Shown: in pieces, positions 1 through 6,351 of the stretch
Position numbering within the stretch: the stretch's first letter is position 1
How the letters are laid out: each line of letters opens with the position of its first letter
NCBI GenBank assembly: GCA_947459055.1
Contig: CANHCG010000071.1
Location: forward strand, 1-7,772
From: Cytophagaceae bacterium
Lineage (GTDB): Bacteria; Bacteroidota; Bacteroidia; Cytophagales; Spirosomataceae
DNA: 7,772 nucleotides
Direction of reading: 5' to 3'
Notes under the pieces: model-generated
Told to the model about the DNA's origin: nothing
Seen by the model: only the letters and a program-made list of their open reading frames with translations
Databases searched by the model: none
Program-made: the position numbers and the translations under genes

Positions 1-614
1 AACTCTTGCTTAAAACGAGCCCACTTTTGGATTTAGAAAGGGCAATTTCAGAACTCCAGGGGGTCGATAAAGTTTGGGTCGTTTGTTTGAAAAACGAGGT
101 AAAAGAATTGTTGTTTTTAAAATCAACTAAGGCCACCCTAAATCCAACCATCGAGGCCATCGAGTTAAATCAAATTCCTAATCTCTTGTTTTCTAGCGAC
201 CTCCAAACCGAAAAAAACAGCTCAATTCAAACAGGCGAATTACAAGCGTACCTTTTTGAGCCACATCCAGGAATTTTAAAAGCAGGTTTCTTTAAATCCA
301 TCCAAGCCTTGGGATTTCAGAAGATTTCGGCCAATACACATTTATATAGTTCCGGTACCTCGATCAAACCTGCACCAGGAAAGACCTATCGCGTATTAGC
401 CAAAGGGCCCTTTGAAAGCAAATGGATTTGGGCGCAACTACCCGGAAAACAAGCCAATATCCACACACGAAATTTCCCTTTAAAACCGGAAGAAATTCGA
501 AAGAAACTTAAATTAAAAGACGGAGGTTCCATTACCCTTTTTGCCTACCAAAATCATCTTCAAAAAATGGAAATAGCGATTACGGAAAAATGTAATTTTA
601 ATCGTGATTTTTGA
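1..614 (+). CDS. Class I SAM-dependent methyltransferase, THUMP-like C-terminal part (5' partial)
   Basis: This is the C-terminal half of a probable RNA methyltransferase of the Bacteroidota 'THUMP-like domain' type; the methyl-acceptor is not known to me. The frame is open to the left edge, so the TTG at 6 is an internal Leu codon and the true start lies outside the window. Counting from that codon, residues 6-40 (SPLLDL, then VWVVCLKNEVKELLFL) resemble the last strands of the Rossmann methyltransferase domain. After a linker, residues 78-190 match the THUMP-like module: EPHPGILKAGFFKSI (85-99), NTHLYSS (110-116), NIHTRNFPLKPEEIRKKLKLKDGG (151-174), then a final strand. The SAM-binding glycine-rich loop would be upstream and cannot be checked. 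Family proteins are about 400 residues, so roughly half is missing. The stop is TGA. The family assignment rests on remembered motif patterns, not a search. Confidence 0.8.
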   Translation, partial: LLLKTSPLLDLERAISELQGVDKVWVVCLKNEVKELLFLKSTKATLNPTIEAIELNQIPNLLFSSDLQTEKNSSIQTGELQAYLFEPHPGILKAGFFKSIQALGFQKISANTHLYSSGTSIKPAPGKTYRVLAKGPFESKWIWAQLPGKQANIHTRNFPLKPEEIRKKLKLKDGGSITLFAYQNHLQKMEIAITEKCNFNRDF

Positions 615-615
615 T

Positions 616-623
616 TAATTTTG
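616..623 (+). promoter_or_regulatory. Candidate -7 element of a Bacteroidota promoter
   Basis: TAATTTTG matches the TAnnTTTG consensus exactly. It sits in the 25-bp gap after the methyltransferase stop and would place transcription start about 10 bases before the next ATG pair. No TTTG is found 19-22 bases upstream (only a TTTT at 596-599, spacing 16), so the match could be chance in A+T-rich DNA. If real, it is the promoter of the 640-3278 gene set. Confidence 0.4.
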
Positions 624-639
624 TGGCTCATCAAACTAA

Positions 640-1317
640 ATGCTCATGAAAAGCCTATTTTTCGGTTTGTTTTGTTTATTCGCCAGCCTCAGTGCACATG
701 CCCAAATATTTTCAGGATTAGCGGAAATTGAAAAAGCCAAAAAAGAAGGGTTTTACACCTTTTTAGCCAGTGAGGAGAAATTTGCTACACCTGCGTGGAA
801 AGCTTTTTTGAAAAAAACAGGATCCGTGGAAAGTGGTCGAAGCGGTGCGATTATCGTATCTCAAGCGAGAATTCCAGCCATTTCTAAAGATCCAGTCGCC
901 CTTCTTTCACTCATTTCAGAAGAAAAAAACAAGGTTAAATTATTTATTTCCATCGCTACTGGACCGGATAGCTACATCCAGACCGGGCATGAAAAATACC
1001 GGGAAGCCACGACGTGGCTAGAAGAATTTCTTCAAAGCTTAAGTCTAGAGGAAAATGTGCGAAGCGAAGAGACGAAATTGAACGAGTTAAAGAATTCAAA
1101 AATTAAATTCCAGCGCTTAGCCGAACGCCACATACGCGAATTAGATTCAAACAAAAGACAAACTGAATTGTTAATTAAACGTTTAGAGGAAACTAAAGTC
1201 GAAAAAGAGAAAATCTTGGCTAATCAAGAGCAGACAAAATTAGATCAAAAAGCAACGGAAGAGGCTCTTATCGAACAACTCAAAAAAGTAGAATCCGCCA
1301 AACAAAAAATAAACTAA
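640..1317 (+). CDS. Secreted coiled-coil protein of unknown function
   Basis: I cannot name this gene. The product has a clear signal peptide: basic start, hydrophobic core LFFGLFCLFASL (6-17), and a signal peptidase I site AHA|Q at 19-22. The mature protein should therefore be periplasmic or surface-exposed. Residues 23-132 form a small alpha/beta region with IPAISKDPVALLSLI (78-92), a strand VKLFISIATG (99-108) and an amphipathic stretch up to WLEEFL (126-131). Residues 134-225 are almost all charged and helical, a long predicted coiled coil rich in Lys, Glu and Gln. The order signal peptide, short domain with a conserved DPV step, then a coiled-coil tail resembles an uncharacterised Bacteroidota family I recall, unverified. 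ATG at 640 and ATG at 646 are both in frame; 646 gives the more usual MKSL start. It is the first of four packed genes and its TAA overlaps the next ATG by one base. Confidence 0.8.
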   Translation: MLMKSLFFGLFCLFASLSAHAQIFSGLAEIEKAKKEGFYTFLASEEKFATPAWKAFLKKTGSVESGRSGAIIVSQARIPAISKDPVALLSLISEEKNKVKLFISIATGPDSYIQTGHEKYREATTWLEEFLQSLSLEENVRSEETKLNELKNSKIKFQRLAERHIRELDSNKRQTELLIKRLEETKVEKEKILANQEQTKLDQKATEEALIEQLKKVESAKQKIN

Positions 1318-1607
1318 TGAAATCAAAAATCATCGTTTTCGCCCTGTTGTCTTTTCTGTTTTTAAGCAGTTTTGGCCTAATTGAATATTCTGTTTTTAGA
1401 CCGAAATTTAGCGTAAGCCAACAAGATTCTGTTCAACGAGTTCAAAGACAAAACAGCAACATCCAAAACAAATCTCTTCAATCAGAAAATTCACCTTCAG
1501 AAGAGCGTAAAGAACAAAAAGGTTCATCCATTGAATGGTCTAAATACATTTTAATGGGCATGAAAGCTATTCTTGGCAGCATCATTAAATTAATAAGCGC
1601 CCTTTAA
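1317..1607 (+). CDS. Small membrane-associated protein of unknown function
   Basis: This is an unrecognised 96-residue protein. Residues 4-22 (KIIVFALLSFLFLSSFGLI) form a hydrophobic N-terminal segment after a basic start, either a signal peptide without an obvious cleavage site or a membrane anchor. Residues 32-72 are a polar, probably disordered linker rich in Gln, Ser, Asn and Glu. Residues 74-96 are a Trp-led hydrophobic helix with Lys at 76, 83 and 91, which suggests an amphipathic membrane-surface helix as much as a transmembrane one. The gene is supported by context: its ATG overlaps the preceding TAA by one base and its own TAA overlaps the next ATG by one base, a pattern expected from translational coupling and unlikely for a spurious frame. 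It may work at the membrane with the secreted protein just upstream; that is inference from position only. Confidence 0.7.
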   Translation: MKSKIIVFALLSFLFLSSFGLIEYSVFRPKFSVSQQDSVQRVQRQNSNIQNKSLQSENSPSEERKEQKGSSIEWSKYILMGMKAILGSIIKLISAL

Positions 1608-2068
1608 TGGCACAATTCAGGATCCAAACCCCGATAGCTGCCAGCATGGAGCACGTTTGGGCCCAATTTGATAAATCACTTCTCCTTAAAATTTCACCTC
1701 CATTTCCGAAGGTCAATATTCGTCGCTTCGACGGTTGCCTGAAAGGAGACGAAGTCGAGTTAGAAATCAATCTATTCGGTTTGCAAATTTTGTGGACCTC
1801 ACACATCACCGAATCCGCTGAAACAGCTGAAAAGATCTATTTTATCGATGAAGGGCGAATTGTTCCCTTTGGAATTCACACTTGGAAGCATGTCCACTCG
1901 ATTATTGCCACCGGAAAGGACACCTGCCTCGTCGAGGATTTTGTGACATATCAAACAAAATTTACTATTTTAGACTACCTTTTATTCCCGATGTTATGGG
2001 GAATGATGGTTTACCGAAAACCTTTTTATCAAAAATATTTAACAAATGAAACTAAGTCTAACCAATAA
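1607..2068 (+). CDS. SRPBCC (START-like) family protein
   Basis: This 153-residue single-domain protein fits the SRPBCC helix-grip fold, which binds lipids or other hydrophobic ligands in a deep cavity. The N-terminal strand FRIQTPIAASMEHVWAQF (4-21) is the typical first strand plus helix of that fold. Residues 85-116 carry the pattern I associate with this subgroup: PFG, then WKHVHSI (93-99), a Thr-containing turn, and VEDFVTYQTK (109-118). The C-terminal helix (122-145) ends in MVYRKPFYQKYL, with basic and aromatic residues. There is no signal peptide, so it should be cytoplasmic. Homologues are often labelled 'cell division inhibitor' or 'polyketide cyclase', with little experimental basis. 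The ATG overlaps the previous stop by one base, and the 3' end overlaps the symporter gene by 23 bases. The ligand cannot be read from the sequence. Confidence 0.8.
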   Translation: MAQFRIQTPIAASMEHVWAQFDKSLLLKISPPFPKVNIRRFDGCLKGDEVELEINLFGLQILWTSHITESAETAEKIYFIDEGRIVPFGIHTWKHVHSIIATGKDTCLVEDFVTYQTKFTILDYLLFPMLWGMMVYRKPFYQKYLTNETKSNQ

Positions 2069-3278
2069 AATCATCATCGGATTCATTCTGGGCCTCGTAT
2101 TGGGGGAGATTTTTTTCTTAAATTTTACCCCAGAGGTAAGCCAAGATCTGGCCACGAAAGTTCAAGTAATTTCAAAAATATTTTTGCGCCTTATTAAAAT
2201 GATTGTAGGACCCCTCGTGTTCTGCACATTAGTCGTGGGGATAGCCAAATTGGGCGATTTTAAAGCCGTAGGGCGGATTGGCATTAAGACCATTGGTTAT
2301 TTTTATTTTGCCACAATCTTATCATTAGTCACCGGTTTAGTCGTGGTTAATTTAACTAAACCTGGTAGCTTGCAAAGCTGGCCTAAACCTGCTGCCGGAA
2401 CCGAAACGGGTATCGACGCCTCAAAAACCAAATCCTTAGAAGATTTCATTCTCCACATTTTCCCAGATAGTTTTTTCAAAGCTCTGGCCGAAAATGAAAT
2501 CCTTCAAATCGTTATTTTCTCCTTGTTTTTTGGCGTAGCCCTAGGATCAATTGGCGAAACAGGCAAAAAGCTCATTCATGTCATTGAAAACTTGGCCGAA
2601 GTCGTATTTAAAATGGTTAATTATGTGATGGAAGTGGCTCCCTACGCGGTTTTTGCAGCGATGACCACTGTGGTAGCGAATAAAGGCCTGAGCATTTTGA
2701 TCAGTTATGGTTATTTAATGATTTGCTTCCTAGGTGGCTTATTATTCTTTACCGTAGTTATTTTATGGGCTATTTGTTTATTTAATGGCATTCCTTACTG
2801 GAAATTATTGCGAGAATTGAAAGAAGCTTTATTGATTTCATTCTCAACCGCTAGTTCGGAAGCATCTTTTCCCCAAACGATTGCGGCATTAGAGAAATTC
2901 GGTTGCAGTCGGCGAATCGTCGGTTTCGTTTTACCGCTTGGATATAGCTTTAATTTGGATGGGTCCATGTTGTACATGACCTTCGCGACAGGATTTATTG
3001 CACAGGCCTACGGGGTCCAATTGAGCCTCGAGCAACAAATTACCATGCTCCTTACCCTGATGATTACTTCCAAAGGTATCGCGGGTGTTCCAAGGGCCTC
3101 ACTTGTTATCATTGCCGGAACCTTAACGATGTTCAATTTACCTGCGGAGGGAATTGCTTTGTTATTGGGCGTTGATCCCTTTTTGGATATGGGTAGAACA
3201 GTAACCTCGGTCGCTGGAAATGGCGTGGCCACCTGCGTTGTGTCGAAATGGGAAGGTGAATTTAATCCCCCGGCTTAG
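2046..3278 (+). CDS. Dicarboxylate/amino acid:cation symporter (DAACS, DctA/GltP-like)
   Basis: This inner-membrane secondary transporter couples uptake of C4-dicarboxylates or acidic amino acids to Na+ or H+. The family landmarks appear in order: N-terminal membrane helices from residue 8; hairpin 1 Ser-rich motif STASSEASFP (267-276); TM7 PLGYSFNLDGS (297-307), the counterpart of NMDGT; hairpin 2 TSKGIAGVPRAS (341-352); and TM8 DPFLDMGRTVTSVAGN (377-392) followed by VVSKWEGEF. TM8 Asp381 and Arg384 match the substrate-contacting Asp and Arg of GltPh. Asn392 replaces the GltPh sodium-site Asp405, as in E. coli DctA. Ser388 stands where both GltPh and DctA have Asn. SFNLDGS and VAGNG look more DctA-like than GltP-like, but I would not fix the substrate. 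The length (410) is normal. The start ATG lies inside the upstream gene and gives a standard N-terminus. Confidence 0.93.
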   Translation: MKLSLTNKIIIGFILGLVLGEIFFLNFTPEVSQDLATKVQVISKIFLRLIKMIVGPLVFCTLVVGIAKLGDFKAVGRIGIKTIGYFYFATILSLVTGLVVVNLTKPGSLQSWPKPAAGTETGIDASKTKSLEDFILHIFPDSFFKALAENEILQIVIFSLFFGVALGSIGETGKKLIHVIENLAEVVFKMVNYVMEVAPYAVFAAMTTVVANKGLSILISYGYLMICFLGGLLFFTVVILWAICLFNGIPYWKLLRELKEALLISFSTASSEASFPQTIAALEKFGCSRRIVGFVLPLGYSFNLDGSMLYMTFATGFIAQAYGVQLSLEQQITMLLTLMITSKGIAGVPRASLVIIAGTLTMFNLPAEGIALLLGVDPFLDMGRTVTSVAGNGVATCVVSKWEGEFNPPA

Positions 3279-4494
3279 CCCGAAAGGTCATTTCTACTGC
3301 TTTCTTTGCTGGAATAATAGATGCTAAGGTCGTAATGATCAAAACGACTAATGCGGTCCAGGCAAAATCCATGGCTTGCATTTGAATGGGATAAGCGTCA
3401 ATGACGGCGTTTTCAATGCCTAGACTGACCCAACCAAATGTTTGTTGGCCCCAAGCTAATCCAAAACCCATCAACATCCCCAAGCAAGCTCCAGAAAAAC
3501 TAATAATAAAGCCGACCCACATAAATAATTGAAACAATTGTTTCTCATTAAATCCCATCGCAGATAGGGTTTTTAATTCTTTTCGTTTTTCGATCACCAA
3601 CAAAGAAAGTGCATAAAAAAGTGTAAAAGAGGCAATGCCCATCACAAAGGCAATAATTAAAAAAACAAAAAGCTTTTCGATTTTGATGGCCTTTAATAAC
3701 ATGGCATGTTGTTCATCCCGCGTTTGAACCTGATAAGTAGGACCTAAAAATTCTTTTATTTGAGTTTGAACCTTTCGTTCATCAGCCTCAGGAGTCAAAA
3801 TGAGTTCATAGGCAGACAATTTTCCCGCGGCTCCGACCAAGTCATCCATCCAATTCAATGGAACAAGTACCATTTGGTTATCAAAATTTTGCTCAACCTC
3901 TAATACCCCCGAAGGAAAAAACATGTTCGTCCGAATAGATTCCTCTCGAATCGAAAAATTCTTTAAGGAACGATGATCCGGGTACCACGCTTCAATCGGA
4001 TCAATCGTATTTTCAAAACTCATCCCCATACTTAAAAAAACCCCAATCCCGACTAAACCGAAGGATTGACCACCTTCCTGCAGGAAATATCCTCCTTCCA
4101 CAACTTGTTTTTTTAGGCGATCCGCTGCTAAAAAAGTGGAATCCACTCCCTTGAATTTAACGACCAATTGTTTATTGCCATAACGAATTAATGCCTGATC
4201 TTCCAAAACCGGATGCACATAACGAACACCTGGAATTTGGCGAAGGCTGGCTAATTTTTCGGAGGAAAGTTGAATCCGCGACGCATCCGATTGAACAATT
4301 TTGATATCTGGATCATAGGTTTTAAAAATGCCCTTTTGGAAATCTTCTAACCCATTAAACACCGATAATATCAAAATGAGGGCCATGACTTCCACGCCTA
4401 CACCCACCATCGAGATACGTGAAATCAAGGTGATGAAACTCGCCTTTTTTTTAGACCCAACATATCTTTTCGCAATAAATAAGGGTACGTTCAA
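3262..4494 (-). CDS. ABC transporter permease, FtsX/LolC/LolE family
   Basis: This is the membrane subunit of a type VII (MacB/LolCDE-like) ABC transporter, probably extracting lipoproteins from the inner membrane for transport outward. The 410 residues have the expected plan: a cytoplasmic start with FIAKRYVGSKKKASFIT (6-22), TM1 at about 23-45, a large periplasmic domain (about 50-270), then TM2 (275-300), TM3 (322-348) and TM4 (376-394). The cytoplasmic loop EKRKELKTLSAMGFNEKQL (302-320) is the coupling helix that contacts the ATPase, and IIPAKKAVEM (393-402) is the usual C-terminal tail. No ATP-binding subunit is encoded in the window, so the partner must be elsewhere, as is common in Bacteroidota. 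It begins 12 bases after rbfA and is presumably co-transcribed with it. Its last 17 bp overlap the symporter gene on the other strand. Whether it acts as LolC, LolE or a homodimer cannot be decided here. Confidence 0.9.
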   Translation of the reverse strand: MNVPLFIAKRYVGSKKKASFITLISRISMVGVGVEVMALILILSVFNGLEDFQKGIFKTYDPDIKIVQSDASRIQLSSEKLASLRQIPGVRYVHPVLEDQALIRYGNKQLVVKFKGVDSTFLAADRLKKQVVEGGYFLQEGGQSFGLVGIGVFLSMGMSFENTIDPIEAWYPDHRSLKNFSIREESIRTNMFFPSGVLEVEQNFDNQMVLVPLNWMDDLVGAAGKLSAYELILTPEADERKVQTQIKEFLGPTYQVQTRDEQHAMLLKAIKIEKLFVFLIIAFVMGIASFTLFYALSLLVIEKRKELKTLSAMGFNEKQLFQLFMWVGFIISFSGACLGMLMGFGLAWGQQTFGWVSLGIENAVIDAYPIQMQAMDFAWTALVVLIITTLASIIPAKKAVEMTFRAKPGD

Positions 4495-4506
4495 GGTCGT
4501 AAAATT

Positions 4507-4890
4507 TTAATCTTCGTCTTCTGAATCAGTCAAGGGGGCCGGTGGAATCACCAATCCTTCAAATAAAGCCTCAATTTTAGCCGCATAAGCAGCCGTGTCG
4601 TCCAAAAAGAAGGACAAGGAGGGAATAATTCGTACCTGCTTACGAATGCGATTCGCTAAGGCATTACGAATCATTTTGTTTTTAAATTCGAGCTCATCCA
4701 TGATGCGCTGCGGGTTATCGACCAATAAAAAGCTCAAATAACAACGCGCTGCTGATAAATCAGGACTAATTTTGACGTCTGTAATAGTCACCATCCCCTG
4801 CCCAAAAATCTCTTTACATTCCTTTTGAAAGATATCACTTAAATCCTTTTGAATTTGTCTTCCGTATTTTTGTTGACGCTTACTTTCCAT
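4507..4890 (-). CDS. rbfA: 30S ribosome-binding factor RbfA
   Basis: RbfA binds the 30S subunit late in assembly, helps 16S rRNA 5'-end maturation, and matters for growth in the cold. The 127-residue product has the family layout: an N-terminal helix beginning ESKRQQKYGRQIQKDLSDIF (2-21), strand 1 VTITDVKISPDLSAARCYLSF (34-54), a central helix from IMDELE (63-68), the KH-like segment IRNALANRIRKQVRIIPSLSFFLDD (74-98), and a final helix AAYAAKIEALF (100-110). The tail is acidic (TDSEDED). The length is typical. The ATG at 4890 places the protein start where homologues start, about 37 bases after the transcription start predicted from the promoter at 4934-4966. The permease gene follows after 12 bases, a pairing I recall as common in Bacteroidota. 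Confidence 0.95.
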   Translation of the reverse strand: MESKRQQKYGRQIQKDLSDIFQKECKEIFGQGMVTITDVKISPDLSAARCYLSFLLVDNPQRIMDELEFKNKMIRNALANRIRKQVRIIPSLSFFLDDTAAYAAKIEALFEGLVIPPAPLTDSEDED

Positions 4891-4928
4891 AATTGCTCCG
4901 ATTCGTTTCTAGTCAAAAATCCAACAAA

Positions 4929-4962
4929 TTTCACAATAATAATTGGAATCACCGTAATTTAG
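4929..4962 (+). promoter_or_regulatory. Weak candidate promoter for the membrane protein gene at 4981
   Basis: TTTC (4929-4932) and TAATTTAG (4955-4962) each differ by one base from TTTG and TAnnTTTG, with a 22-base spacer. Transcription would start about 10 bases before the ATG, after a purine-rich AAAAAGGAAAT. The match is poor enough that it is noted mainly because the gene needs a promoter in this 90-bp gap. It lies on the opposite strand over the same bases as the rbfA promoter candidate. Confidence 0.2.
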
Positions 4963-4966
4963 CAAA
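4934..4966 (-). promoter_or_regulatory. Candidate promoter of the rbfA-permease operon
   Basis: On the minus strand, TTTG (4966-4963) is followed after 21 bases by TATTATTG (4941-4934), one mismatch from TAnnTTTG. Element order and spacing match the Bacteroidota sigma-ABfr-type promoter. The implied transcription start is near 4927, giving an rbfA leader of about 37 bases. It lies in the 90-bp divergent region and would overlap any promoter for the plus-strand gene at 4981. Confidence 0.55.
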
Positions 4967-4980
4967 TCCAAAAAGGAAAT

Positions 4981-6351
4981 ATGTTTCAATTTTTATCTTC
5001 CAAGTCGAGCTTTACCTTTATTTTACTCCTAATCGGTGGTAGCTTGGGCATTTTGGGCTATGCACAACTGAACCTCGCCCCCTTTGCCTGGGAATTTAAA
5101 AACTTCTTAATCGGACAAAACCTGAACCATGGCTTCCGTTTATACCAAGATATCCGCGATAACACCGGGCCATTGACCGCTAATTTTTTCCAACTACTTG
5201 ATTTTTTCTCCATCTCCCTTTTTTGGAATGCACCCATCGCATTTGCCATCGTGGTTTTTCAGGCCTATGTATTTCAATATACCATCCGCAGATTTGACCT
5301 CATGCCTCCAATGGGTAATTTGCCATTTTTCATTTATCTCGCTTTTTTCCATAGCTCCTTTGAATTATTCATACCCAGCGGTGCTATCCTTGGACTCAGT
5401 TTTTTATTATTAGCCTGGCGGGAAATTATAGCCCAACAAAGCACCTTGCTCGTCAATGACCGAGTTTTCCTCATAGGTGTTTACATCGGCATCGCCTGCC
5501 TTTGTTATTTAAGTTATTCCTTGTTTATTTTTTGGGCCATCCTGAGTCTACTTTTTTATTCAAGTATCAATATTCGACAAATTCTTCTGCTCGTAATCGG
5601 CTTTTTAATGATATTAATTGCAGCCGGATTGGTTTTCTCTTACCATGGAAACTTAGCTAATTTTCTAGAGGTCTATCAAACTTCCTCCTTTCGTTTTCAA
5701 GTACCATCCCTCGTTGACATTCAGGCCTTAGCCATCAGCATGGGTCCTTCCTTGGTCCTCGGGATAATCGGCTTGTTCCGGGTCATTCAAAATAATAAAA
5801 TACGTTCAAACGCACAGAAAGCCCAACAAACTAATTTAATTTGGGTATTCATCAGCTGCATCACCCTCTTTACGGTACCTGCCTTACGTGTTATTCATGT
5901 CGTTTTCTTGTTACCTTCCCTAGCCTATTTTACCCTCAATATCGGGTATTTATTTAAAGTGTATTGGAAGAAAGAATTGCTCATTTGGACACTGTTGGGG
6001 AGTATTGGCTGGAGTTTGCAATCCGAATGGAAAAATCAGGATGTCCAACGATTAGGAAAAGCCCAATTGCCTCTCCGAAACGAAAAACTGATGGTATTAG
6101 GACCTCAATTACAAGAATATCAATATAATCAAATGGTCGGACCGTTTCTAAATTGGGAATTATCTAAATCCCTTTTCACCGAATTAGATCAATACAAAAC
6201 CATTGTAATCCTACACGATTATTTCAGCCGAGAGAGTCCAAGCTATATATATGATCCGGAACAAAATTTTGTCAAAATGATCCCTTTATTACCGAATTGG
6301 ACCAAAAATTACCAATTAGTCGCTCCGAATTTATACCAACGAAAAAATTAA
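4981..6351 (+). CDS. Polytopic membrane protein, possibly GT-C glycosyltransferase-like
   Basis: This 456-residue inner-membrane protein has about ten hydrophobic segments: roughly 10-30, 75-100, 113-127, 131-147, 162-193, 198-220, 250-268, 285-303, 304-325 and 333-348. A soluble C-terminal region (350-456) follows. The first loop carries GFRLYQDIRDNTGPL (51-65). This resembles the first-loop pattern of GT-C fold enzymes (ArnT/PMT-like), where a G-x-x-x-Y-x-D-x-x-D-x-x-GPL arrangement places acidic residues at the active site. Here these are Asp57 and Asp60. I recall similar uncharacterised proteins in Cytophagales, so it may be a lineage-specific relative rather than a working glycosyltransferase. 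The C-terminal region has strands such as EKLMVLG (368-374) and KTIVILHDYF (406-415). It is transcribed away from rbfA and ends tail to tail with rpiB. Being a membrane protein is near certain; the enzymatic role is inference. Confidence 0.75.
   Translation: MFQFLSSKSSFTFILLLIGGSLGILGYAQLNLAPFAWEFKNFLIGQNLNHGFRLYQDIRDNTGPLTANFFQLLDFFSISLFWNAPIAFAIVVFQAYVFQYTIRRFDLMPPMGNLPFFIYLAFFHSSFELFIPSGAILGLSFLLLAWREIIAQQSTLLVNDRVFLIGVYIGIACLCYLSYSLFIFWAILSLLFYSSINIRQILLLVIGFLMILIAAGLVFSYHGNLANFLEVYQTSSFRFQVPSLVDIQALAISMGPSLVLGIIGLFRVIQNNKIRSNAQKAQQTNLIWVFISCITLFTVPALRVIHVVFLLPSLAYFTLNIGYLFKVYWKKELLIWTLLGSIGWSLQSEWKNQDVQRLGKAQLPLRNEKLMVLGPQLQEYQYNQMVGPFLNWELSKSLFTELDQYKTIVILHDYFSRESPSYIYDPEQNFVKMIPLLPNWTKNYQLVAPNLYQRKN

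Noticed and set aside
6..8. TTG as the start codon of the first gene
   Set aside because: The frame is open to the left edge and the sequence begins inside a recognisable domain; this is an internal Leu codon of a truncated gene.
1585..1809. 74-codon minus-strand open frame
   Set aside because: It lies opposite the SRPBCC gene, has no promoter or family motif, and would be the only reverse gene inside a coupled operon.
3265..3290. GC-rich GGCTTAGCC inverted repeat as a terminator at the symporter/permease junction
   Set aside because: The stem is only four pairs with a one-base loop and no T-run follows on either strand.
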